Assembly: GCA_018676675.1 (NCBI GenBank)
Contig: JABHEG010000289.1
Location: forward strand, 1-33,812
Length of the DNA stretch: 33,812 nucleotides
Source of the DNA: Lentisphaerota bacterium
Lineage (GTDB): Bacteria > Verrucomicrobiota > Lentisphaeria > Oligosphaerales > JABHEG01
Direction of reading: 5' to 3'
The notes under the pieces are model-generated. The model was not told the origin of the DNA, searched no databases, and saw only the letters and a list, made by a program, of their open reading frames with translations. A program made the position numbers and the translations under genes. Of this stretch, positions 7,510-15,195 are shown one piece after another; position 1 is the stretch's first letter; the number at the start of each line of letters is the position of its first letter.

Positions 7510-8889
7510 TCACGGCTCCTGCGCGAAGATCTCGTTGAGTATCGCGACCGAGCGCTCGACGAGCTTGTCGCCGCCCTCGGGCGGGACGCGGAGGCTGGCG
7601 GGCATGGCGCTGTAGTGGCCGTGGGCAAGCGCTTCGCGGGTCGGCAGGTAGCTCAAACAATCGTTGGTCAGTTCCGCGGCGATGGTCTGCGTCGCCGGGC
7701 ACCGGCCTTTGATGCGCTGGCCGTACTCGAGATACAGCTCGAACGGGTTGCTGGCGACGGCCAGGTCGCCGATGCGCAGGAAGTTGCAGTCCGCGACCAG
7801 GATCGGGTTCGCCCTGGCGGCGGCGTCTCGTTCGAGGAGCTTGCGATATCGCAGCAGTGTGCCGCCGCCCCAGGATTTCGGGTCCGGATCGCCATCCGCG
7901 GTAAGCTCGCGGATCTGCTCTTCGTAGTAGGCGACCTGCTCGTCGGACATGACGTACGCAGGCAGCTCGATCAGGTCGTGCCGGTGGCGGAAGGCCGGGG
8001 CGTCCGTCATCTCGCGCCGTCCGTGTTCGAAGCCCTCGATCACGCCGTTGACCAGGCGTCGCGCCAGGACGGCGCAGCCCTCGACGCCGCGCCGCGCCGG
8101 CTCGCTGCGCCGCCAGCGGATGAGGTCGTCCGGACACTGATCTCCGGCCGCGCCGGTCACGGCCAGAACCGTGAATCCGTTGCCGAAATGCTCGCGCAGG
8201 GCGCGCCGCGTCGGCCCCCAGATGTCGGCGGTCAGGAAATTCTCGCCCATGCAGGTCTGGGCCGTGCAGGCGATGCTGACGACGGCGCCGGTGGGCACAC
8301 CGTCCATGTCGTGCGTGAACAAGAGCTCGACGCCCGGATCCATCGGACCTTCGACCTTGACGAAATCGTCGCGCTTCGCATCCCCGTACATCTGGCCGGT
8401 CCCATCGGCGAAAACGACGCGTCGGCACCAGCCGAGCACGGCATGGCCGAGGCCGGCCGATGTCTGCCCCGGCGTCCGCGCTTCCCAGGCAGCGACCGCG
8501 ACGTCCGTCACCCGTTCGACAAAGAACGCGCGGTACTCCGACGGCTTCATGGTGCCGGTCGGCGGTTCGGGGAACAGGTCATCCCTGAAATTCGGCGCGT
8601 TGTGCGTGTGCGTGCAACTGATCAGCAGCTTGTCCGCGTCGAAGCCGGGAATGCGTGCGGCCACGGCCCGGCGGATGTCCTGGACCACGTCGAGCGCGCA
8701 ATTGACCAGGTCACACGAGATCCAGAGCGCATGCTCGCCGTCCGCGCCTTCGAGCGCCAGCGCCGTGGCCAGGCACGGTTCCTCGACGTGCGTACTGATG
8801 CGTTCGTTGAACATGCCGAACAGGTTGACCGGCTGCTCCGGAGTGATGCTCGCCTGGGCCCAGCCGATTTTCAGTACGTTCCGGTTCAT
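7510..8889 (-). CDS. Neutral/alkaline ceramidase-fold hydrolase 2
   Basis: The 459-residue protein is a paralogue of the product at 4055-5491, but distant from it. It begins KIGWAQASITPEQPVNLFG, the usual family opening. SCTHTHNAPN at residues 91-100 gives the metal-ligand histidines 94 and 96. AVTGAAGDQCP supplies the later conserved Gly-Asp. AELTNDCLSYLPTREAL and VPPEGGDKLVE are the conserved C-terminal strand and helix. No signal peptide is seen. GGAGGAAA lies 7 nt before the ATG. Its start overlaps the stop of an upstream remnant. The substrate is unknown: ceramide amidase activity is possible by family, but the surrounding glycan genes argue for an acylated or N-acetylated sugar. Confidence 0.8.
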   Translation of the reverse strand: MNRNVLKIGWAQASITPEQPVNLFGMFNERISTHVEEPCLATALALEGADGEHALWISCDLVNCALDVVQDIRRAVAARIPGFDADKLLISCTHTHNAPNFRDDLFPEPPTGTMKPSEYRAFFVERVTDVAVAAWEARTPGQTSAGLGHAVLGWCRRVVFADGTGQMYGDAKRDDFVKVEGPMDPGVELLFTHDMDGVPTGAVVSIACTAQTCMGENFLTADIWGPTRRALREHFGNGFTVLAVTGAAGDQCPDDLIRWRRSEPARRGVEGCAVLARRLVNGVIEGFEHGRREMTDAPAFRHRHDLIELPAYVMSDEQVAYYEEQIRELTADGDPDPKSWGGGTLLRYRKLLERDAAARANPILVADCNFLRIGDLAVASNPFELYLEYGQRIKGRCPATQTIAAELTNDCLSYLPTREALAHGHYSAMPASLRVPPEGGDKLVERSVAILNEIFAQEP

Positions 8890-8958
8890 TGTGACGTTTC
8901 CTCCAGTTCGCGGTTGAACATCTCTTTAAGGACGGCCGGTTCCACGGCGACGGTTCAT
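8886..8958 (-). pseudogene. Minimal gene scar upstream of ceramidase 2
   Basis: An ATG at 8958 opens a frame of only ten codons (MNRRRGTGRP). In another frame the same stretch encodes VEPAVLKEMFNRELEETSQ, whose TGA (8886-8888) overlaps the ATG of ceramidase 2. A start and an end in different frames within 73 bases is what an out-of-frame internal deletion would leave. The stretch is too short to name. Confidence 0.3.
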
Positions 8959-8970
8959 GCTCACTTCCGG

Positions 8971-9170
8971 TCAGAAATTGCTTCCGAGAATCTTCAGGAA
9001 CGCATCAGCCATTTTTTCCCTGGCGATGTTGATGGCTGTGAAGCCCAGAATATAGCCGGGAGCTTTTCATGTCCTGGGGCCGGGGAATAGGGAGGCGCGT
9101 CGGCAAAGCAAAACGAACCGAACAGCAAGACAACATGGAAGACAACAACTCTGATCGTACGCCAATTCAT
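8971..9170 (-). pseudogene. Collapsed secreted-protein gene
   Basis: The ATG at 9170 overlaps the TGA of the large glycoside-hydrolase-like gene (ATGA). The first 45 or so residues are a clear signal peptide (RVVVFHVVLLFGSFCFADAP) followed by PGHEKLPAIFWASQP, which reads like the N-terminus of a secreted carbohydrate-active protein. The frame then stops at 8994. In a second frame, from about 9040, the sequence encodes INIAREKMADAFLKILG and stops at 8971, a convincing C-terminal helix. The gene thus seems to keep its start and its end but to have lost its middle with a frameshift. Confidence 0.5.
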
Positions 9171-11908
9171 TCGAGGTTCTCCGTGGCTGCGCCGCGGTCT
9201 TGTGACGGTTCCGGATCAAACCGTTCAAGCGACACGTCGTCAAAGACGACAATCTGGTCCCCAGTCCGGTCGGTAGTGCCGCGGAGTTGGACTTCGCCGC
9301 TGCCGTTGGGGACGACATCGACGGTGAAGTCCGCTTGGTACTCGATCCATTGGCCGTCTGTGGCCTTCAGCGGATCGAGCGTATACTGTCGCCAGCCGGG
9401 CGCTTCGGTCATGTTTACCTGTACGAGGGCGTCTCCAAGGTCGGCTGTGGCCCGGTAACGGAACGTCAGCCTCATGCGGTCCCCCTGTTTCACGCCAGAG
9501 AAGATAGCCCCGCGGCGCTGCACCCAGCGGGCGTAGACGTCCCCTTCCTGGCAGACCATGCGAGCCGACCACCTGCCGGAGCACGCTTGTTCATCGCTGC
9601 GTTCAAACCGTGCGGCGCCGGCATTCTGCGTGCCGGACCATGAGCGTGCGGCCGCCCCGTTGCCGTCCTCAAAGCTGGGATTGCTGAGGCGGTTCCCAGC
9701 GCCCGTTACCGAGGGTTTCCATTCTCCTTCCAGTTGGTCGATCTTGCGGGCATAGTCGGCACGCCAGCGCCCGGCGGACATGCTGGCGGCCTGCGGATAG
9801 GCATCGACGAGCCGGTCGACGAAGGCGACGATGTCGCGGCAGGCCGCCAGGTCTTCCTCCAGCAATGGCGTGGCGGCAGCGACGTATGCATTGACGTCGT
9901 GGTTGCACCGTTCGAGCAGGGCATGCAGCTCGAAATGCAGGCCGATCTCGCGACCAACCAGGCCGAGGAATTCGGCATAGATACGATGCCGCCTGAGATG
10001 CTCGCGCTTGCTCAACGGCTTGGTTGCCCCGTTCCACCAGTGGGCGTAGCCGGCGGGTGTATCATCCGCGGCCGCAATGGCCTCCCCCAAGAGTCGCGCG
10101 GCCTCGGCATAATGCGGCGCGGCCAGCCGCCAGCCTTGGGCTACCCCCTCGAGGCAGTCGGCAAGGTCGCCGCCGTTGTAGGCAAAGCCGAGGGCACCCT
10201 TGGCGACCAACGCTCCGCTGTCGCGTCCGGTGTTGCTTGGCAGTGTATCGGGAAGAACCGCCTTTCCCCGTCCCGCGTACCACCCCGGCCACTGCGCCGG
10301 CGCCCAGGTGGCGCAGTTCGAAAGAATCCGGTGTGCCCGTTCGAGAGCCTGCCACGCGCGGAAGGCGACATCGCCTGTTGTCGGCCCGTACTGATTGAGA
10401 GCAATGCGACGACAGACGGCCTCGGGATCGGCCAACGGATTGAGGAAGAACTCGCGGCAGGCAACTGAGTTGCTGGGGAGCATCTCGCTGTAGGTGCCCC
10501 AGTGATCGAAGACACCGTCGACCTCCAAGTCGTGCCAGCGAGATATCTTGGCCCCGATGCCGAGGGGGAAGTCCTGAAGATCCAGCCCCCATAGGTGCGT
10601 GGCATCATCCCCGAGATGCAAGTCGTCGTAGCCGATGAAGAGCTGGCCCTGCTCTCGGCAGACGCGCCGCACCTGGCGCAGGAAGTCATGATTTTGCCGT
10701 TCAGCCTGCCAACCGTCGCTTTCGGCAGCCAGGTAGACGCCGCTTGCTGCGGGCAAACGCGCCTGACGTTTCAGGAACTCGCCCGGATGCGATTCCCAGT
10801 GCCAGCCGGTGGTCAGCACCCGTAAGCCCGGCCGCACCTTGGTCCCCTCTTCGCAGAGGAATCGGATAAGCCGGTCTCGCTGCTCGAACTTGCTCATACC
10901 CCCGCAGCGTGGGCAGGTCTTGGGATCGCAGCCTTCGCCGCCGGAATCCATGCCGAAGAGATAGAGCGTCTCGATCTCCGGAAACTCGGTGAAGAAGCGC
11001 TGCAGGAGGTCGCGATAGAAGGCTTGTACCTGCGCATGCGCGAAGCACAGCACCTTGCCCTGGTACGTGCCGGAATCGCTCAGCACTTCGGCGGGAAAGT
11101 GCTCCAGCCACGCCTGCCGCTGCTCTGCCGGCACCCACGGACCGCCCTGGCAGGGCAGTTCGGTGATCCACAGCGCCAGCTCCAGACCGTAGTCCTGGCA
11201 ATCCGTGATAAGTCGGTGCAGACCGGCGTTGTTTCTGGCGACTTCAGCGGCCGGTACGGCCTCCGGGAAGATCGGACTGGTCACATACCCCTGTAAGCTT
11301 CGCCGGCTCCCCTGCCAGTCGTGACTGATCAGGCAGTGCGAAGCGCCAAGCCTGCTGAGGAAGCGGATGTCGGCACGCTCGCCCGGCCAACCGCTGAAAC
11401 GCGGATGGAAGTGCCGTTGAGCGATTCGGAAAACCCCGTGCGCGTGCCAGTCCGGCGGCGTGTCCGGCCCAAAGGCCAGCCGGTCATCCAGCGCGTAAAC
11501 GGCATGCAGCACCCCGCGCGGCGTGCTTCCGAGCAGGTAGAGGTCGTCACCACGACGGAGACACTCGAACGCGTCCCGACCTGGCGGGACGTTGTGCAGG
11601 TTGACCAGGCCGTGCCGGATCAGATCGACCCGATCCGGCAGTTCGGCAAACAGGCCGAGATGGACGCGCGTGTTTTCAGGGAGTTTTCCGGGCAACCGCG
11701 CGAGTGAGCCGACGAGTTCTCCGCGGGCAGTGACGACCGTTCTGTGGGCACCATACGCTGAGATATTGGGCATTGGTTGAACACTCCCATCGGTTGTCGG
11801 TGCGGCGGTTGGCTTAGCGTCCTGACCGGCAACGGCGTTTGCCAGAAGAACCCCAAAGCACACGGGGGCAACGCGTGCGCCCACAGATTTGAATGTGTCC
11901 CAACTCAT
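9167..11908 (-). CDS. Secreted glycoside-hydrolase-like protein with C-terminal CBM
   Basis: The 913-residue protein has a signal peptide (residues 1-28, VCFGVLLANAVAG). Residues about 40-150 form a GH20/GH67-type N-terminal alpha/beta domain (RGDDLYLLGSTPRGVLHAVY). A TIM-barrel-like region follows with WHAHGVFRIAQRHFHPRFSG, ETLYLFGMDSGGEGC and GWHWESHPGEF. A Cys cluster, CDPKTCPRCGG, lies inside the barrel. An alpha-helical part follows, and from about residue 738 a jelly-roll carbohydrate-binding module of the CBM4/9 type (LSNPSFEDG and SGRWSARM). It most resembles the uncharacterised alpha-glucuronidase/hexosaminidase-like proteins of environmental bacteria. The exact family and the catalytic acids are not certain. 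Its ATG overlaps the upstream stop (ATGA). Confidence 0.7.
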   Translation of the reverse strand: MSWDTFKSVGARVAPVCFGVLLANAVAGQDAKPTAAPTTDGSVQPMPNISAYGAHRTVVTARGELVGSLARLPGKLPENTRVHLGLFAELPDRVDLIRHGLVNLHNVPPGRDAFECLRRGDDLYLLGSTPRGVLHAVYALDDRLAFGPDTPPDWHAHGVFRIAQRHFHPRFSGWPGERADIRFLSRLGASHCLISHDWQGSRRSLQGYVTSPIFPEAVPAAEVARNNAGLHRLITDCQDYGLELALWITELPCQGGPWVPAEQRQAWLEHFPAEVLSDSGTYQGKVLCFAHAQVQAFYRDLLQRFFTEFPEIETLYLFGMDSGGEGCDPKTCPRCGGMSKFEQRDRLIRFLCEEGTKVRPGLRVLTTGWHWESHPGEFLKRQARLPAASGVYLAAESDGWQAERQNHDFLRQVRRVCREQGQLFIGYDDLHLGDDATHLWGLDLQDFPLGIGAKISRWHDLEVDGVFDHWGTYSEMLPSNSVACREFFLNPLADPEAVCRRIALNQYGPTTGDVAFRAWQALERAHRILSNCATWAPAQWPGWYAGRGKAVLPDTLPSNTGRDSGALVAKGALGFAYNGGDLADCLEGVAQGWRLAAPHYAEAARLLGEAIAAADDTPAGYAHWWNGATKPLSKREHLRRHRIYAEFLGLVGREIGLHFELHALLERCNHDVNAYVAAATPLLEEDLAACRDIVAFVDRLVDAYPQAASMSAGRWRADYARKIDQLEGEWKPSVTGAGNRLSNPSFEDGNGAAARSWSGTQNAGAARFERSDEQACSGRWSARMVCQEGDVYARWVQRRGAIFSGVKQGDRMRLTFRYRATADLGDALVQVNMTEAPGWRQYTLDPLKATDGQWIEYQADFTVDVVPNGSGEVQLRGTTDRTGDQIVVFDDVSLERFDPEPSQDRGAATENLE

Positions 11909-14900
11909 TCAAACATCCCCTCGATCATGTAGGTCAGATCGTCGGTGGTCGTCACCCAGCCGGTGCCGGTGTCCTCGGTGCGGCTGGCGAGCACAACGAC
12001 AGCGTGCGGGGCGACCTCCAGAACCACGTCAACTTGATGCACGACGCGCTCCTTCGGCTTCCCCTCCCAGCGTTTCTGGAGGACAGCGCGCGGACTTCCG
12101 TCGCCCGAATCCGCCGCCAAGACCAGGGTCGTGCTCGTCCCCTTCTCTGGGGTAAGAAACCAGGCGACGGCGATTTCGCCGGCGACGCGGAGGCGGAGGC
12201 GCTTGTTCGTCGGATTGCGCCAGCGGATGAGCGGAAAATCCTCACTGTCGGTTTGGAAGACAACCTGTGGACGGAAGAACGGGCCCTTGTCATCGGCCCG
12301 AACCCAGCAACTGTTGCCACTCTGGGCGCACCATTCCCGGTCCCATACGTGCCGCGCTGGCTGGGCGGCGAACCAGCGGTCGCCACGGTTGGTCGTGGAG
12401 CCATAGAGCCAGACCGGGCGGCCGAGGATGTCATCGTCGGGGTTACCGTCGGACTTGCCCACCACCGTACCCGGCGTCCATTCGGCCGACCGGTCCCAGA
12501 TAAAGCCGCGGGTGGTGCCTACGGAGATCTCGACCGTCGCCGCATTGGAGAACTCGTTCGCAGTCCTGATGCGGTAGGCAAACCCGGCCACTCCTTCCCA
12601 GTCCGGGGGAGGTGCATAGCGAAACGATCCGTCCTGTGAACAGTCCAGTTGCCCCCGGGTCGGTGACTTCAGGATCTCAATATCGCGTGGCGTGCCGGCA
12701 TCTCCGTCGTTGGCGAGAAGCCCATCGGTGGTCTGCACGTTCAGGGCGGTGCCGATGGGGGTCATGTAGGTGTTCGGAAGGGCGATCAGGTCGGAAGGAC
12801 ATCCTGCCGAGGCCCCCGCCCTGAGTTCAGGTTCACGTTCTCCCTTCAGAACACTCACGCGCACGTCCGCCTCGCTCCAGTAGCCGTCGTAGTCCATGAC
12901 CCGGCACGTGATTCGGTGCTGGCCCAGGGGAAGCTCCGCCACGGTTTGCCGACCCCGGGCAATCTCGTCTCCGTTGCGCAACCAGAGGAAGGAGTGCAGT
13001 TCGCGACCGTCCGAATCCAGACTATCGGACGCATCCAAGGGCACGATTTCCTTGCCGTCGCTGTCGCGGTCGAAATGCACACGATTCCTACCTGCCGAGG
13101 CCACGGGCGGGGTGGTCTGCCAACGCCGAGCCGGAACGTGTTTGCGGGTCTCGTCCCGACGCAATCCGATGTCCGTGAACGGAATCGTCTCGAAGCCTGC
13201 CGGACGTGGGGCGTCCGGCCGCAGCCGCAAGTCGCCCGAACGCGCGTCCAAGAACACCCCGAGGTCGTCCGTGACCACGTTGTCGGCTTCGGCCAGGTAG
13301 CGGCCGAAGGCGGTGCCGCAGGCAACGACCAGGTTGCGTTCCGTCGGATTGAGGCGATCGAGGCAATTGTCCGGGCAGCGCCAGGCACGGAACTCGGCCA
13401 TGCCGTAGCCGGGCTTGGGCTGCTCCCGGTAGGTCTCCAGCCATTTCTCGGTGGCCAGCCCTCTCCGCCCCTCCGGATCCAGCCTCTTGAGCACGCCGGC
13501 CTTGTAGGAATCCCACTTGGCATCGTGGAAAAGGCTCGCCCCCACGGCCCGGCCGCAGTCCACGAAGATGTTGTTCTCCACCAAGTTCTGGTAGCCATGG
13601 TGAATGTAGACCGCGGCAAAGGTGGACGCCTTGCCGCTGCCGTCGCAGGCTCGGAAGAACACATTGCCGGACACCACGTTACCGCAGAGTGCGTTGTCCA
13701 GGTACACGCCGGTGGCGCCGTATCTGACCTTCAGCGGAATGTGGTGAATGAAGTTGTGGCGGATCACCGTTCCCCGATAGCCGGGGCTGTTGGCGGAGTA
13801 GATGGCCGCGACGTCGCCGGAGTCCGTACACACGTGGTCCACTTCGTTCAGCTCGATCAGGTGGTTGTTGCCCTTGAAGGCAATCCCGATGTGGGGTCCG
13901 TCGTGGACGCGGTTGTGCCGGGCCGTCTGTCCGCAACCTGATAGCTGAATGCAGGGCGAGTACGTCTGTTTGATGCGCCCGGGGTGATGGATGTCACAAT
14001 TCTCGACCACATTTCCCGAAGCGGCCAGTTCGATTCGATTTCCGCCATCCAGATCCACGCCTGTCGCCCCGGTGTGGTGCACGTGGCAGGAACGTATGGT
14101 GTGGTTTGCTCCGGTGACGCGGATACCCACCCCACCCACGTTGCGGACCTCGCAATCGAGAACGCTGTTGTTTGCTCCCCCCGCTATCACAATTCCATCG
14201 TTCCGCCCCGACTCCACTACAAAGCCCCGCAATTCCACATGCGAGCAGTCAGCGAGTTTCACGATGGGCTCGACCAGTGTCGACACCACGAGACGGGGAT
14301 CCTCGGCAGTGTCCGGAGGCCACAGCACCGCGAGCCCGCCGGACGGATCAAACCATACCTCCCCCGGCTCGTCGAGTTCCTCCAGCACGTTGATGGCACG
14401 GAATCGGCGCAGGCAGCCCTTGTCGGCGCCCATGCCGCGGTAGGGAGGGCGGACCGCGAGCTCGATCTGTCGGCTCCCGGGATCGATGCGGACCACCCGC
14501 ACGGTCTCATCGATCCATTCGTAGAACCAGTAGCCGTGCAGCCAGACCCCGGCCGTGACCGACCAGCGCAACGGACGGTCTCCGCTGAACCGAATGACCG
14601 GTGGCGTTTCTGAGATCACCTCAGTCACGGTGGTCCAGTCGCGATTCGGCCAGCGTGCGTAGTGCAGCATCTGCCCATTCCAGGAGAATTCGCTCAGTCC
14701 CGGCGGGTCGCGCCACAGGTCCGGGAGCTCGCCTAGTTTCCCGGCGTTCTTCAGGTGACCCAGATCAAGCTGGAGCACACGGCTCCGTGCCGTTTCCGGC
14801 AGGCGCTGCCGAAGTGTCTCGTCCGTGACGGCAGTGATGTGTTCGGGGCGAAGTCGTTCGCCACCGATGAGGCATACGGACCCTTCGGCACAGTACCGGA

Positions 14901-15195
14901 CCGGTCGATCCGGCGTGCCGCCGTCCTCAGGTCCCAGTTCGAGGGTTGCCGTCAACTCGTAGTCACCCGCGTGCATGAGGACGGTCGATCCGGCGCGCTG
15001 CTCCGTCGACAACGAACGCAAGACGTCCCGCGCTCGAACCGCCGTGCGGAATGGCTTGGCGGCCGTACCCTCCGCAGCGTCATCGCCCTCCGGGGTCACA
15101 TGCAGCACGGCTCCCGGCGCCCTCAATGCGAGTGTGAGGCACCCCAAGACCCAGAAAACCAAAGCACCCTGTCGCGAAGATGTCATCCATGTCAT
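11905..15195 (-). CDS. Secreted right-handed parallel beta-helix protein
   Basis: This protein of 1,096 residues has a hydrophobic signal peptide (ALVFWVLGCLTLALRAPGA). It opens with LHVTPEGDDAAEGTAAKPF, the usual start of pectate-lyase-like beta-helix enzymes. Residues about 330-550 contain beta-helix coils such as SHVELRGFVVESGRNDGI, HTIRSCHVHHTGATG and NHLIELNEVDH. Around residue 740-790 there is a PKD-like domain (DASDSLDSDGRELHSFLWL) and around 810-900 a Big_9/cadherin-like domain (LLANDGDAGTPRDIEIL, then GSFRYAPPPDWEG). The end is a jelly-roll. The likely role is lyase or hydrolase action on an extracellular polysaccharide. The start at 15195 overlaps the preceding stop (ATGA); a Met at 15213 is possible. 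Confidence 0.75.
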   Translation of the reverse strand: MTWMTSSRQGALVFWVLGCLTLALRAPGAVLHVTPEGDDAAEGTAAKPFRTAVRARDVLRSLSTEQRAGSTVLMHAGDYELTATLELGPEDGGTPDRPVRYCAEGSVCLIGGERLRPEHITAVTDETLRQRLPETARSRVLQLDLGHLKNAGKLGELPDLWRDPPGLSEFSWNGQMLHYARWPNRDWTTVTEVISETPPVIRFSGDRPLRWSVTAGVWLHGYWFYEWIDETVRVVRIDPGSRQIELAVRPPYRGMGADKGCLRRFRAINVLEELDEPGEVWFDPSGGLAVLWPPDTAEDPRLVVSTLVEPIVKLADCSHVELRGFVVESGRNDGIVIAGGANNSVLDCEVRNVGGVGIRVTGANHTIRSCHVHHTGATGVDLDGGNRIELAASGNVVENCDIHHPGRIKQTYSPCIQLSGCGQTARHNRVHDGPHIGIAFKGNNHLIELNEVDHVCTDSGDVAAIYSANSPGYRGTVIRHNFIHHIPLKVRYGATGVYLDNALCGNVVSGNVFFRACDGSGKASTFAAVYIHHGYQNLVENNIFVDCGRAVGASLFHDAKWDSYKAGVLKRLDPEGRRGLATEKWLETYREQPKPGYGMAEFRAWRCPDNCLDRLNPTERNLVVACGTAFGRYLAEADNVVTDDLGVFLDARSGDLRLRPDAPRPAGFETIPFTDIGLRRDETRKHVPARRWQTTPPVASAGRNRVHFDRDSDGKEIVPLDASDSLDSDGRELHSFLWLRNGDEIARGRQTVAELPLGQHRITCRVMDYDGYWSEADVRVSVLKGEREPELRAGASAGCPSDLIALPNTYMTPIGTALNVQTTDGLLANDGDAGTPRDIEILKSPTRGQLDCSQDGSFRYAPPPDWEGVAGFAYRIRTANEFSNAATVEISVGTTRGFIWDRSAEWTPGTVVGKSDGNPDDDILGRPVWLYGSTTNRGDRWFAAQPARHVWDREWCAQSGNSCWVRADDKGPFFRPQVVFQTDSEDFPLIRWRNPTNKRLRLRVAGEIAVAWFLTPEKGTSTTLVLAADSGDGSPRAVLQKRWEGKPKERVVHQVDVVLEVAPHAVVVLASRTEDTGTGWVTTTDDLTYMIEGMFE

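Noticed and set aside
1537..9090. Several long plus-strand open frames (for example 1537-3057, 3926-5524, 5531-7615 and 7141-9090)
   Set aside because: All lie opposite genes with clear family motifs and good start signals on the minus strand, and their translations show no domain.
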